From Cytophaga sp. FL35 (GTDB lineage: Bacteria > Bacteroidota > Bacteroidia > Flavobacteriales > Flavobacteriaceae): 64,000 nt of DNA. Of the stretch, positions 34,252-43,117 are shown one piece after another. The position numbers were made by a program, and so were the translations under genes. The notes under the pieces were generated by a model. It was not told the origin of the DNA, searched no databases, and was given only the letters and a program-made list of their open reading frames with translations. Location of the stretch: positions 1 to 64,000 of the forward strand of contig NZ_JACSOH010000016.1 of the NCBI RefSeq assembly GCF_014349235.1, written 5' to 3'. Position 1 is the stretch's first letter; every line of letters begins with the position of its first letter.

Positions 34252-35559
34252 ATGACATTGTTGTTACTGCTAGCACCTTTGCTGGTTTGTAGTCAGCACT
34301 TTAAATTACCACAGGATAAAAGCTTTCAGAAGCTAAAATTTCAGTTGGTAAACAATCTCATTGTGGTTCCCGTTGAAGTAAACGGTACAAAGCTTCATTT
34401 TCTTTTGGATTCCGGAGTTAGCCAACCCATACTCTTTAATATCAGTAACAAGGATTCTGTACAGATCAATAATGTGACGGAAATTACCATACGGGGAGTA
34501 GGTCATGGGGAGCCTATTAAGGCTTTAAGTTCTTCGGGCAATACCTTTAAAATTGACCATATAGTAAACCAAAGTCAGAAGTTGTACGTGGTCATGGATA
34601 AAGGAATCAACCTTTCACCTTCCTTAGGTATTACTATACACGGCATAATGGGCTATGAGTTGTTTAGGGATTTTGTTGTGGATATAAGCTACGCAAAGAG
34701 AATCATCAGATTTTTTGACCCAGAGAAGTATGAATACAAGAAATCAAAAAAAATGGAAACCATGCCATTGGCCATCAGAAATAAAAAAGCTTACGTACAA
34801 AGCACCTTATTTTTGGACGGAATCAAAGGGTTGCCGGTTACCATGTTGGTAGATACGGGTAGTAGTGACGCTGTTTGGCTATTTGAGAATGAGCATATCA
34901 AGGTACCTGAAAAACATTTTGATGTTTTTTTGGGCAAGGGGCTTAATGGGTTAGTGTATGGGAAACGGACAAAAATTAAGGGTATAAGCTTAGGAGATTT
35001 TTTGATCTCCGATGCTAAAGCAGCCTTTCCTGATGAGTTATCTTATAGCGAAATAAATAGTTTTGGTAATAGAAATGGAAGTCTTGGGGGAGAGATTTTG
35101 AAAAGATTTGATATCGTTTTTGATTATTCTAAAAATCAAATGGCCTTTAAAAGGAACAAATTTTTTAAGGAGCCCTTTTATTATAACTTGAGCGGTTTGA
35201 ATCTACAGCACAACGGTATGCGCTATATTGCGGAGAGTATTGCAGACAATAGGGGTATTGTCAAGGAGGATGAAAAACAATTTGGAGATGTACAGCTCAT
35301 CTTTGAGAATAAGACAAAATTAAGCTTGGTGCCTGAGATTGTCATTTCGGCTATTAGGGCAGGAAGTCCTGCTCATGAAGCGGGATTGCGACAGGGAGAT
35401 GTCATTTTGGCCGTAAACGGTAAAAGGGTTCATAAATACCAACTGCAAGATGTGGTAAAGATGGTAAATGAAAAAGAGGGTAAAAGAATCAAATTATTGG
35501 TGGATCGTTATAATTCAGATTTGTTGTTCACTTTTAAACTTACCAAATTATTCCAATAA
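34252..35559 (+). CDS. Secreted retropepsin-like aspartic protease with PDZ domain
   Basis: The signal peptide MTLLLLLAPLLVCSQ is followed by two aspartic-protease-like halves: HFLLDSGVSQPILF near residue 50 and TMLVDTGSSDAVWLF near residue 205, each with a hydrophobic-D-S/T-G motif, and later a GSLGGEILKRFDIVFDY segment. The C-terminal 90 residues form a PDZ domain (VISAIRAGSPAHEAGLRQGD, ILAVNGKRVH). It probably cuts or binds peptides in the periplasm. I chose ATG 34252 because it begins the signal peptide; the longer TTG frame at 34159 puts 31 odd residues before it. Substrate unknown. Confidence 0.88.
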   Translation: MTLLLLLAPLLVCSQHFKLPQDKSFQKLKFQLVNNLIVVPVEVNGTKLHFLLDSGVSQPILFNISNKDSVQINNVTEITIRGVGHGEPIKALSSSGNTFKIDHIVNQSQKLYVVMDKGINLSPSLGITIHGIMGYELFRDFVVDISYAKRIIRFFDPEKYEYKKSKKMETMPLAIRNKKAYVQSTLFLDGIKGLPVTMLVDTGSSDAVWLFENEHIKVPEKHFDVFLGKGLNGLVYGKRTKIKGISLGDFLISDAKAAFPDELSYSEINSFGNRNGSLGGEILKRFDIVFDYSKNQMAFKRNKFFKEPFYYNLSGLNLQHNGMRYIAESIADNRGIVKEDEKQFGDVQLIFENKTKLSLVPEIVISAIRAGSPAHEAGLRQGDVILAVNGKRVHKYQLQDVVKMVNEKEGKRIKLLVDRYNSDLLFTFKLTKLFQ

Positions 35560-35588
35560 AAAAACCCCGGCGTAGACCGAGGTTTCTC
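35560..35588. terminator. Bidirectional terminator
   Basis: AAACC and CGG pair with CCG and GGTTT (one mismatch) between convergent genes, with A-run upstream and T-rich sequence downstream. Confidence 0.75.
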
Positions 35589-35609
35589 AATTTTCTTTAA
35601 GTGGAGGTT

Positions 35610-35996
35610 TTATTTGCCTTCTGAGGCTTTAACTTCTCCTTTTATCTTTAACACCTTGGTAGGTGTATCTGCGTTTGAAATTACGGTAATAGCTTTTCTA
35701 ATAGGCCCAACACGATTGGTATCGTATTTAACCTGAATTTCACCGGTCTTACCAGGTAAAATAGGCTCTTCTGGCTTTTTAGGGATGGTACACCCACAGC
35801 TAGAACTTACTTTACTTATAATCAAAGGAGCTTTGCCGGTGTTGGTAAACTCAAACACACGAACACCATCTGAACCTTTGGTGATTTCTCCGTAATCTAC
35901 GGTCTCCGTCTTAAATTCAATTTTAGCGGCTTTTTCCTGGGCGGTTAATGTAAAACCCAGTAGGCCAACAAATAATACGAGTACTATTTTTTTCAT
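35610..35996 (-). CDS. DUF1573 domain-containing exported protein
   Basis: The protein has 128 residues from ATG 35996, with signal peptide MKKIVLVLFVGLLGFTLTAQ. The rest is a single Ig-like DUF1573 domain: VFEFTNTGKAPLIISKVSSSCGCTIP with the family's characteristic SSCGCT motif, then PGKTGEIQVKYDTNR and ITVISNADTPTKVLKIKGEV. It is exported to the periplasm or surface; the function is not established. The start is set by the promoter at 36018-36049. A longer frame from 36020 overlaps that promoter. Confidence 0.9.
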   Translation of the reverse strand: MKKIVLVLFVGLLGFTLTAQEKAAKIEFKTETVDYGEITKGSDGVRVFEFTNTGKAPLIISKVSSSCGCTIPKKPEEPILPGKTGEIQVKYDTNRVGPIRKAITVISNADTPTKVLKIKGEVKASEGK

Positions 35997-36017
35997 CTTG
36001 TTAAATTTAGGGAATCT

Positions 36018-36049
36018 CAAAAATAAATCTTTTCAGATGAACCTCCAAA
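36018..36049 (-). promoter_or_regulatory. Promoter of the DUF1573 gene
   Basis: On the minus strand TTTG (36046-36049) and TATTTTTG (36018-36025) are separated by 20 bp, matching the Bacteroidota -33/-7 pattern. A leader of about 15 bases follows to ATG 35996. Confidence 0.6.
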
Positions 36050-36054
36050 ATTCT

Positions 36055-36084
36055 TTTGTTATCTGTTAACGTTACTTATTTTTG
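36055..36084 (+). promoter_or_regulatory. Promoter of valS
   Basis: TTTG (36055-36058) and TATTTTTG (36077-36084) with an 18-bp spacer. The leader to ATG 36194 is about 100 bases and holds two hairpins, TGGC/GCCA (near 36101-36114) and CGGTC/GACCG (36143-36163). Confidence 0.6.
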
Positions 36085-36193
36085 TTTCGTATTTATAAAG
36101 TGGCATTTTTGCCATTATTAATTAACACAGAAACTTCATTGGCGGTCTTTTGTTTTTGGACCGACACATACTTGTCAAAAACCATTCCAAAAT

Positions 36194-38824
36194 ATGGATA
36201 TCCCATCAAAATACGACCCCCGCAAGGCGGAAAATCATTGGTATGACTACTGGATGCAGAATAACTATTTTTTTTCAACCCCAGATGAAAGAGAACCATA
36301 TACTATCGTTATTCCACCGCCAAACGTAACAGGGGTTCTGCATATGGGGCATATGCTGAACAATACATTGCAGGACGTGCTTATCAGAAGGGCAAGACTC
36401 ATGGGTAAAAACGCCTGTTGGGTACCGGGTATGGACCATGCTTCCATTGCTACGGAAGCAAAGGTGGTTGCCAAACTAAAAGCGGAAGGCATTGAAAAGT
36501 CTGACTTGACACGGGATGAGTTTTTAAAGCACGCTTGGGACTGGACCAACGAATATGGAGGGGTTATTCTAGAGCAATTGAAGAAATTAGGATGTTCATG
36601 TGATTGGAACCGTACCAAGTTCACCATGGATGAGGATATGTATCAATCCGTTATCAAAGTGTTTGTTGATTTGTTCAATAAAGGATTGATTTATCGCGGA
36701 CATCGTATGGTCAATTGGGACCCAGAGGCCTTGACCACACTTTCTGATGAAGAAGTTATTTATGAGGAACGCCAAGGTCTATTGTACTATTTGTCATACC
36801 CGATTGAAGGTAGTGAAGAAACGGTTACCATTGCAACAACACGTCCAGAAACCATTTTAGGCGATACGGCTATTTGTATCAACCCCAATGATGAAAGGTA
36901 CTCCCACTTGAAAGGAAAAAAGGTAGTGGTGCCTATTTGCAATAGGGTTATTCCCATCATTGAAGATGAGTATGTGGATATTGAATTTGGTACGGGATGT
37001 TTAAAAATAACTCCGGCCCATGATATAAACGACAAAGCCCTTGGGGAAAAACATGGCCTGGAAACCATAGATATTTTTAATGCCAACGCAACCTTAAATT
37101 CCTTCGGGTTACATTATGAAGGAAAAGATCGTTTTGTGGTTAGAAAGGAAATAAGCAAAGAACTGGAAGAAAATGGTTTTTTGGTTAAGAAGGAAAACTA
37201 TGTAAACAAGGTAGGTACCTCAGAAAGGACCAAGGCTGTCATTGAGCCACGTTTGAGCGATCAATGGTTCCTAAAAATGGAAGATTTGGTAAAACCTGCC
37301 TTAAAAGCTGTACTTGAGACCGATGAGGTAAAATTTTTCCCTAAAAAATTTGAGAACACCTACCGCCATTGGATGGAAAATATTCGTGATTGGAATATCT
37401 CCAGACAGCTTTGGTGGGGGCAACAAATTCCTGCATATTATTATGGAGATGGCCAAGATGATTTTGTGGTGGCGGAAACCAGAGAGGAAGCACTACAATT
37501 GGCACAGGACAAATCTGGGAATAGGTCATTGGCCCTAGAGGACTTAAAGCAAGATGAAGACGCTCTTGATACTTGGTTCTCATCGTGGTTGTGGCCTATA
37601 AGTGTTTTCAATGGAATTTTAGAGCCTGATAACAAGGAGGTGAACTATTACTATCCTACCAGTGATTTGGTTACTGGACCGGATATAATTTTCTTTTGGG
37701 TAGCCAGAATGATTATTTCCGGTTATGAATATAGGGATGAGAGACCTTTTAAGAATGTGTACTTTACGGGCTTGGTTCGGGATAAGCAGCGAAGAAAAAT
37801 GTCCAAATCCTTGGGTAATTCACCCGATGCCCTAAAGTTGATTGAAAATTATGGGGCAGATGGGGTTAGGGTAGGTTTGTTATTAAGTTCTGCTGCCGGA
37901 AATGATTTAATGTTCGATGAGGATTTATGCCAGCAAGGAAAAAACTTTGCCAACAAAATTTGGAACGGATTTAGATTATTGAAAAGTTGGGAGGTGGCAG
38001 ATATCGCTCAACCTGTATCCTCGCATATAGGAATTGAATGGTATAAGGCCAAATTCAATCAGACCTTGGCAGAGATTGAAGACCATTTTTCCAAGTATCG
38101 AATTTCTGATGCCCTAATGGCTATTTATAAGCTTGTTTGGGACGATTATAGTTCATGGTTGTTGGAGATAATTAAGCCAGACTACCAAAAGCCAATAGAT
38201 ACGGCCACCTTTGATGCGGTAATCGAACTTTTTGAGGATAACCTAAAATTGTTGCACCCTTTCATGCCATTTTTAACGGAGGAGGTTTGGCAGCATATTG
38301 CGGAAAGAACTCCAGAAGAAGCCTTGGTTGTAGCAAAGTGGCCTAGTTCTGTGAAGGTAAATCAAAATTTGATACACGAATTTGAATTTGCTTCAGAGGT
38401 GGTTTCAGGGGTACGCAACATTCGTAAGGAAAAAAACATACCAAATAAGGAAGAGTTGCAATTGTCCGTTTTAAATGAGGGCAGCATTTCCCCAAAATGG
38501 GATGTGGTCATTCAAAAACTTACCAATGTTTCTGAGGTAACTTACGTAGAGAACGCCGTAGATGGCTCATTATCATTTAGGGTGAAAAATAATGAGTATT
38601 TTATACCTATTTCAGGAGCTATAGATGTAGAGGCCGAAGTAAAGAAAATACAAGAGGAATTAAAATACACTCGTGGATTCTTAAAATCGGTTCAAAAGAA
38701 ACTGGAAAACGAACGTTTTGTAAATAATGCGCCAGAACAGGTAATTGCCAATGAGCGTAAGAAACAAGCTGATGCCGAGGCTAAAATTGAAACCTTGGAA
38801 AAAAGTTTGGCCAGTTTGGGATAG
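36194..38824 (+). CDS. valS: Valyl-tRNA synthetase
   Basis: Class I aminoacyl-tRNA synthetase that charges tRNA-Val. The HIGH motif appears as [15 protein letters not shown] (about residues 41-55) and the KMSKS motif as [12 protein letters not shown] (about 533). The editing domain is in between ([20 protein letters not shown]). Zinc-less active-site and anticodon-binding domains follow, and the C-terminal coiled-coil arm ([23 protein letters not shown]) contacts tRNA. Length 876 is normal. It has its own promoter and a long terminator, so it is a single-gene unit. Confidence 0.97.
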   Translation: MDIPSKYDPRKAENHWYDYWMQNNYFFSTPDEREPYTIVIPPPNVTGVLHMGHMLNNTLQDVLIRRARLMGKNACWVPGMDHASIATEAKVVAKLKAEGIEKSDLTRDEFLKHAWDWTNEYGGVILEQLKKLGCSCDWNRTKFTMDEDMYQSVIKVFVDLFNKGLIYRGHRMVNWDPEALTTLSDEEVIYEERQGLLYYLSYPIEGSEETVTIATTRPETILGDTAICINPNDERYSHLKGKKVVVPICNRVIPIIEDEYVDIEFGTGCLKITPAHDINDKALGEKHGLETIDIFNANATLNSFGLHYEGKDRFVVRKEISKELEENGFLVKKENYVNKVGTSERTKAVIEPRLSDQWFLKMEDLVKPALKAVLETDEVKFFPKKFENTYRHWMENIRDWNISRQLWWGQQIPAYYYGDGQDDFVVAETREEALQLAQDKSGNRSLALEDLKQDEDALDTWFSSWLWPISVFNGILEPDNKEVNYYYPTSDLVTGPDIIFFWVARMIISGYEYRDERPFKNVYFTGLVRDKQRRKMSKSLGNSPDALKLIENYGADGVRVGLLLSSAAGNDLMFDEDLCQQGKNFANKIWNGFRLLKSWEVADIAQPVSSHIGIEWYKAKFNQTLAEIEDHFSKYRISDALMAIYKLVWDDYSSWLLEIIKPDYQKPIDTATFDAVIELFEDNLKLLHPFMPFLTEEVWQHIAERTPEEALVVAKWPSSVKVNQNLIHEFEFASEVVSGVRNIRKEKNIPNKEELQLSVLNEGSISPKWDVVIQKLTNVSEVTYVENAVDGSLSFRVKNNEYFIPISGAIDVEAEVKKIQEELKYTRGFLKSVQKKLENERFVNNAPEQVIANERKKQADAEAKIETLEKSLASLG

Positions 38825-38847
38825 CAACTTTATAGCATTATAGATGG

Positions 38848-38903
38848 ACCGTTGTAAGTTGTATTTCCTTTAAATAGGAAATGTGGTTTGCAACGGTTTT
38901 TAT
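38848..38903. terminator. Long intrinsic terminator of valS
   Basis: Outer stem ACCGTTG/CAACGGT and inner stem ATTTCCT/AGGAAAT, followed by TTTTTATT. The last bases overlap the stop codon of the convergent gene at 38900. Confidence 0.88.
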
Positions 38904-39703
38904 TGGTCTTGCTCATTGTAAAAGGGTAGAAGTAGCTTTTTGTCCGCAAATCTACCAGTTACGTTTTCCTCTGTTGGTGTACGAACCAAAACGGTGTTCC
39001 ATCTTCCTTCAATACCAATGTAATGTTTTTTGAACGTAGTGTTCAGTTGGGTTTGTTTTAAACAGTCCTCTATCACATCTAAAATATCTTTTCGATACTT
39101 GGGAGTAATATTCTTAATATCCTTGATTTTTAAAAGTATCAATAGCTTTTCACCTTTACTCTTGGAAAAATAGGCGATGTTCTTTGTGGTAATACCGCTT
39201 ACGATTTCATTGTTAATGCAATTTCTTAGAAGACCGGAAATGGAATCGTTTTCAGTAACCAGTGTTTTATCGTTCAATGTTTTAAAATCCGAAATCAACA
39301 TGTTGTAATTTGGGTCTTGAATAATGGTTTTTTCTTTGGTATCCTTGGATCTTGTGTAAACTCCATAGAGTGATAGAGACATTACAATGGTAAAAAGTAC
39401 CGTAAGTACAAGACAGCCGCAACCCTGCCAGAGAGGTCTTTTGGCTGGTGATACACGCAGCAATACATTTTTGCTATGTTCCATGTCTTCTGTAAACTCT
39501 TTCTTTTTAAAATGTCTACGGCAATGGTCGCATTCGGCAGTGATTGTCTTGTTCAACGGTAAAATTGGAATCCAAAAAAAGTGGAAATAGTTTCCTTTTA
39601 CTATCAGCTTAATAGAATCCTTTGATTTACAATGGGGACATGTGGTGTTTTTTAGATAATCTTCTTTAAGAACGGATGTACGAACACCAAAGAGAAATAG
39701 CAT
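38900..39703 (-). CDS. Zinc-ribbon membrane protein of unknown function
   Basis: The N-terminus carries two CxxC pairs (CPHCKSKDS and CDHCRRHFK) around a FHFFWIPILPLNKT segment, the pattern of a small zinc-ribbon family with an amphipathic loop. A single membrane helix follows (about residues 95-115, CLVLTVLFTIVMSLSLYGVY). The C-terminal 150 residues lie outside or in the periplasm and show no known domain. At 267 residues it is longer than most members of the family, which stop soon after the ribbon. No functional partner is adjacent. Confidence 0.8.
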   Translation of the reverse strand: MLFLFGVRTSVLKEDYLKNTTCPHCKSKDSIKLIVKGNYFHFFWIPILPLNKTITAECDHCRRHFKKKEFTEDMEHSKNVLLRVSPAKRPLWQGCGCLVLTVLFTIVMSLSLYGVYTRSKDTKEKTIIQDPNYNMLISDFKTLNDKTLVTENDSISGLLRNCINNEIVSGITTKNIAYFSKSKGEKLLILLKIKDIKNITPKYRKDILDVIEDCLKQTQLNTTFKKHYIGIEGRWNTVLVRTPTEENVTGRFADKKLLLPFYNEQDQ

Positions 39704-39867
39704 ATATGAAAATTATGGTTTGGTTTGACAAATAACGGAATAACGCAAAATTAATTGGGGCGAAAGATATGTACATCCCTGAAATCCGTGATTTCTACGT
39801 TACCTTATGTCTACTAAGTATTGGATAATGTATTGTATCTATAAAACTTGTCATTACTCCTAAAACC

Positions 39868-39879
39868 GAATCTATATTC
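39868..39879. promoter_or_regulatory. TetR-type operator upstream of its own gene
   Basis: The half-sites GAAT and ATTC are separated by 4 bp, 24 bp before the GTG start. The same half-sites and spacing occur in the palindrome after the gene, suggesting autoregulation. Confidence 0.5.
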
Positions 39880-39902
39880 AGTTAATTCCCTATTTTAGTC
39901 GT

Positions 39903-40472
39903 GTGAGACTAAAGGATAATAAGAAAAAGGAAGCTATTTTTAATGCTGCAATTGAGCTAACAGGGGAACTAGGCCTTAATAAGATTACCATGTCTGCCAT
40001 TGCCGAAAAAGCTCAAGTTGCCAGTGGAACCCTTTATATCTATTTTAATAGTAAAGAACAGCTGTTCAATGAGCTTTATAAACGCCTTATTTCAGAAGGT
40101 ACATTGTCCATTCTTCCGGCAGTAGAACACTTACCGATCAAACAACAGTTGTTTACCATTTGGTCCAACGTACTTGAATTTCGCACCTCGAACACAGCCG
40201 AGGTGGCCTTTATGCATGAATTTAGATATTCGCCTTTGTTGGATGAGGATACTAAGAAAATAGATGGTCTTTTTGTTGACCACATACGCGGACTTCTTGA
40301 AGCTGGGAGGGAAGAATTGATTGTTAAAAATTTAAGCGACGATATTCTTATCCCTCTTATGTACGGTTATGTAGATAATTTGGCCAGACATTTGAGCTAC
40401 AGAGGAATAAAACTTACCCCGGAAATTGTTAGACAGACCTTCATTATCTGCTGGGACGCCATTAAAGCATAA
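39903..40472 (+). CDS. TetR/AcrR family transcriptional regulator
   Basis: The N-terminal helix-turn-helix is typical: KKKEAIFNAAIELTGELGLNKITMSAIAEKAQVASGTLYIYFNSKEQLFNELYK in pattern, with the recognition helix at about residues 36-50. The remaining 130 residues are the all-helical ligand-binding and dimerisation domain, which varies and gives no ligand. The start is GTG 39903; the next Met is inside the DNA-binding domain. TetR regulators usually repress themselves and a neighbour. Matching operators lie on both sides. The neighbour usually controlled, such as an efflux pump, is missing; the next gene encodes an unrelated secreted protein. Confidence 0.92.
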   Translation: MRLKDNKKKEAIFNAAIELTGELGLNKITMSAIAEKAQVASGTLYIYFNSKEQLFNELYKRLISEGTLSILPAVEHLPIKQQLFTIWSNVLEFRTSNTAEVAFMHEFRYSPLLDEDTKKIDGLFVDHIRGLLEAGREELIVKNLSDDILIPLMYGYVDNLARHLSYRGIKLTPEIVRQTFIICWDAIKA

Positions 40473-40483
40473 TTTTTAACAAT

Positions 40484-40507
40484 ATAAATGAATATGTATT
40501 CATTTAT
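40484..40507. promoter_or_regulatory. Perfect palindromic operator
   Basis: Two 11-bp arms (40484-40494 and 40497-40507), inner sequence ATGAATA and TATTCAT, separated by two bases. It lies 12 bp after the tetR stop and where the -33 box of the next promoter should be, so a bound repressor would block that promoter. Confidence 0.7.
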
Positions 40508-40521
40508 AACGAATCTTTAAG

Positions 40522-40529
40522 TACATTTG
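40522..40529 (+). promoter_or_regulatory. Promoter -7 element controlled by the operator
   Basis: TACATTTG matches TAnnTTTG, 14 bp after the palindrome. The first gene downstream starts only at 40736. Confidence 0.55.
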
Positions 40530-40578
40530 TACCAAGTTCAATTGGTTGAATTGTTTGTAGAGTTTAAGTTGTAGCCCC

Positions 40579-40673
40579 AAGTCTTATTTGTTAAGACTTG
40601 TTCTTCTTAAGTTGATGGAAACCCCGATAGTACGGTTTGACATTTCCCCCGCGTCATTTCGTCAAGGGGTTTC
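40579..40673 (+). other. Two hairpins in the leader before the unknown secreted protein gene
   Basis: Hairpin 1: AAGTCTTA (40579-40586) with TAAGACTT (40592-40599). Hairpin 2: GAAACCCC (40618-40625) with GGGGTTTC (40666-40673), with an inner TTGAC/GTCAA pairing. A weak T-rich stretch follows each. They could be terminators for the upstream promoter or leader structures; the region holds no ORF. Confidence 0.5.
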
Positions 40674-40735
40674 TGCGTTTATAGGACTTTACAAAATGTT
40701 TTCGCGTTTTACGTATCTTTAAAAAAACCAATGCC

Positions 40736-41320
40736 ATGAAACCTTTTATAACTTTCATCTGTATATTGACTTGTGCTATTGATTATGGTCAAGAAATAAA
40801 CATAGTAAATCCTGAAATTCAAATTAAAACGGCCACTGCACCCTTGCCTGAGAGTGAAAAGACGGGCGCCATGGTCTATGGTTATGATGAAGGTGGAAGT
40901 TTAACAGTACTTCGGGAGGGGACGAATAATATGATATGTTTGGCGGATAATCCACATAATGAAGGAATAAGCGTTGCATGCTATTCCAAGGAATTGGAGC
41001 CGTTCATGAGACGAGGTAGAGAATTGACCGCTGAGGGGAAGAATACTAAGGAAAAACGTGAAATTCAAGGGGCAGAGGTAGCCGCTGGAAAATGGCAAAT
41101 GCCTATTGTGCCAAGCATGATGTACGTTTATTTTGGTACTAACGAAGCTTATAACAGGGAAACAGGCGAACTTTTGGATGGTAAATTCAGGTACGTCATA
41201 TATACACCTTTCGCTACTGCAGCTTCCACGGGACTGCCTACCAAACCTCATGACAAAGGTATGCCTTGGTTAATGGATCCCGGTACATTTAGGGCCCATA
41301 TTATGGTAGGTCCCAATTAA
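40736..41320 (+). CDS. Exported protein of unknown function
   Basis: An N-terminal signal segment (FITFICILTCAIDYGQ) is followed by a compact domain with TGAMVYGYDEGGSLTVLREG, NNMICLADNP, SVACYSKELEPFMRRGRELTA, MYVYFGTNEAYN and TPFATAASTGLPTKP ending AHIMVGPN. The protein looks like a conserved secreted family that I cannot name, with His/Pro-rich end and two cysteines in the first half that could form a disulfide. It stands alone between the tetR operator region and the convergent DoxX-like gene. A weak promoter (TATCTTTA, 40714-40721) lies 14 bp before the start. Confidence 0.75.
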   Translation: MKPFITFICILTCAIDYGQEINIVNPEIQIKTATAPLPESEKTGAMVYGYDEGGSLTVLREGTNNMICLADNPHNEGISVACYSKELEPFMRRGRELTAEGKNTKEKREIQGAEVAAGKWQMPIVPSMMYVYFGTNEAYNRETGELLDGKFRYVIYTPFATAASTGLPTKPHDKGMPWLMDPGTFRAHIMVGPN

Positions 41321-41326
41321 TGACAG

Positions 41327-41818
41327 CTATCTTAGTTTAAAAAGTTTGATCAAGCCAAAAACGGAATACTCTTCCTTTTCTTTTCTTGTCTCTGGAAAAA
41401 GGTTTTTTTCTTCTTCCCTAACTTCTGACCAAAGCACCCCTAGTGCAGCTAGAATGACTATATTTTTAATGATGTATTGACCCAATAGCGTTAATGAAAA
41501 CAAGTTCTCATCAAATATTAACTGCGGAAAGAAAATTAGGGGTGAGAATGTCAATATCATATGGACTGCCGTAATTCTAATAGTGTTCTTTTTAAACAGA
41601 TTAAAGAGCAAACACAGACCAGCTCCTGTTTCCCATAGGGCCAAAAGAATAATTGACATCTCCATAGGAATTATAAAATGAGTAAGTTGACTAATGGTGT
41701 CTATTGCCAAGTCTTCTGCGGGGCTAAGCTTGGAGAAAAATTTAAGTGCACCAAACCATAAGTAGACCAATCCAATGGAGATTTGTAGGTATCTATTTTT
41801 ATTTTTTTCTAATTGCAT
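41327..41818 (-). CDS. DoxX-like small membrane protein
   Basis: The 163-residue protein has four hydrophobic helices (about 13-31, 50-72, 80-102 and 108-128), the count and order of the DoxX family. LVYLWFGALKFF near the start matches the usual GxxFLxxGxxKL signature only loosely. The C-terminus is a charged cytosolic tail. It lies 16 bp downstream of the outer membrane channel gene and is probably cotranscribed. DoxX proteins are linked to quinone or redox roles in a few organisms, but here only membrane location is safe. Confidence 0.75.
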   Translation of the reverse strand: MQLEKNKNRYLQISIGLVYLWFGALKFFSKLSPAEDLAIDTISQLTHFIIPMEMSIILLALWETGAGLCLLFNLFKKNTIRITAVHMILTFSPLIFFPQLIFDENLFSLTLLGQYIIKNIVILAALGVLWSEVREEEKNLFPETRKEKEEYSVFGLIKLFKLR

Positions 41819-41834
41819 TTGTCTCCTATTTCAT

Positions 41835-42971
41835 TTATTCTTGGCTAAAGGTGTTTTTTAATTCAGGATTAAGCTTGATCTTGTTATTGGAAAATCGATA
41901 GGAGATACCTAAGTTCACTACGTAATCTGAAAAGGCGGCATCTCCATTTCGTGGTTCGCCCGTAAGTTCCTCTGTTTGTTTATCGGTAATACTTTGGGGT
42001 CTGTCACGCCTAACGGCAAATGGAACATTGAGGTTTATCGTGAAGTTACTTTTCATATAGCTCAGGCCCGGATCGATGGAAAGAACGTTTCCAGGTCTTC
42101 TAAAACCTTCATTTCCACCAATTAAATCCTTTACTGGAACACAATCGAATCTTCCTCCCAGAGAAGAGGAAATTGTAGGCGAGATGGTATAACTAACTCC
42201 TACTCGAGCCGAATACTGATCAGGCACGGCCATAATGGCTTCGTTCTGCAAAATAGGACTAAGGGTTTCCCTAAAGGTTCGCGTGCCGTTGGTTTCCCTC
42301 GGGTTAATGAGATAAAATCCGCTTGCGTAACTAAACAGATTGTTTGCAAGTTTTTGGTATAATTGAAAATCGAGCGTGATACCAAATCCTCCGTCACCTG
42401 GCTGAATAGATTGGTCAACAGGTCTCGTTTGTGGCCCCCCGTCCTGCCCAACGTTGTAAAAAATATCGGAAGCATTAAAATCTCCCGTCGGTAATTTTAC
42501 GCCCAAGCCTATAGCTAGGTTGCCATTTGGGTTTTTTTCAAGATCAAAAAGCCAATATCCAAAACCAAATCTGATATCTGCAATCCCTCTGGAATACGTT
42601 GTATTCCTTTCTTCCCTGCCATGCTCATACAATGATGATCGAGTATTGATTACTGTAGGGATAGTCAAACTGGTGAACAATCTGTTGCTAATGGCATAGG
42701 TAGCAAAGAAATCCCAAGAATGGGAGTGGTTGATTACTTCAGTATTATTGCTTAAGCGATCTGGTTCTTCCTCGGTGCCCCTAAAATGTCTAAAGGATTT
42801 AAAATATCTATAATTGGTACCGATTTGAAAATCACCTTTATTCATTAGATTGTTCTCTAGACTATTTCCAACACATGAGGAAAAATGTCTGATAGCTACG
42901 CAGCCTTGGGCTTGTAATGGGAAAGTGGCTGCAGTAAATAGAAGGCCAAAAAGAATTGATTTTAGTAACAT
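41835..42971 (-). CDS. Outer membrane channel-like protein (transporter family, phenol-pathway type)
   Basis: A signal peptide (MLLKSILFGLLFTAATFPLQAQ) precedes a protein rich in alternating beta strands (FQIGTNYRYFKSF, YAISNRLFTSLTIPT, GIADIRFGFGYWLF, LAIGLGVKLPTGDF, VVNLGISYRFS). This pattern resembles the meta-pathway phenol-degradation/MetA-pathway barrel family, in which members are put forward as channels for small or hydrophobic molecules. Two cysteines near the mature N-terminus (GCVAIRHFSSCVG) may form a disulfide. It is divergent from the sensor kinase pair, with shared regulatory DNA and a terminator hairpin in its leader. Confidence 0.78.
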   Translation of the reverse strand: MLLKSILFGLLFTAATFPLQAQGCVAIRHFSSCVGNSLENNLMNKGDFQIGTNYRYFKSFRHFRGTEEEPDRLSNNTEVINHSHSWDFFATYAISNRLFTSLTIPTVINTRSSLYEHGREERNTTYSRGIADIRFGFGYWLFDLEKNPNGNLAIGLGVKLPTGDFNASDIFYNVGQDGGPQTRPVDQSIQPGDGGFGITLDFQLYQKLANNLFSYASGFYLINPRETNGTRTFRETLSPILQNEAIMAVPDQYSARVGVSYTISPTISSSLGGRFDCVPVKDLIGGNEGFRRPGNVLSIDPGLSYMKSNFTINLNVPFAVRRDRPQSITDKQTEELTGEPRNGDAAFSDYVVNLGISYRFSNNKIKLNPELKNTFSQE

Positions 42972-42997
42972 TGGTCAGGTAATTAAAGGTTGGTTAG

Positions 42998-43030
42998 AAA
43001 AAAACCAACTCCCCGTTGGTGAGGAGTTGG
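42998..43030 (-). terminator. Terminator hairpin in the leader of the channel operon
   Basis: On the minus strand CCAACTCC pairs with GGAGTTGG around a 10-base loop, and seven T follow at once. It ends only 26 bp before the start codon at 42971. There is no gene upstream on this strand for it to end, so it may work as an attenuator. Confidence 0.6.
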
Positions 43031-43117
43031 CTCTGAAAAATGTTTTTACACATTAACTGAACTCATGATTAAATCATTTACATTGGTAAACTTAGAAGAA
43101 ATGGTCCATAATAAGAT

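Noticed and set aside
36085-36193. T-box riboswitch before valS
   Set aside because: There is no specifier loop or conserved T-box sequence, and T-boxes are not known in Bacteroidota; two small hairpins only.
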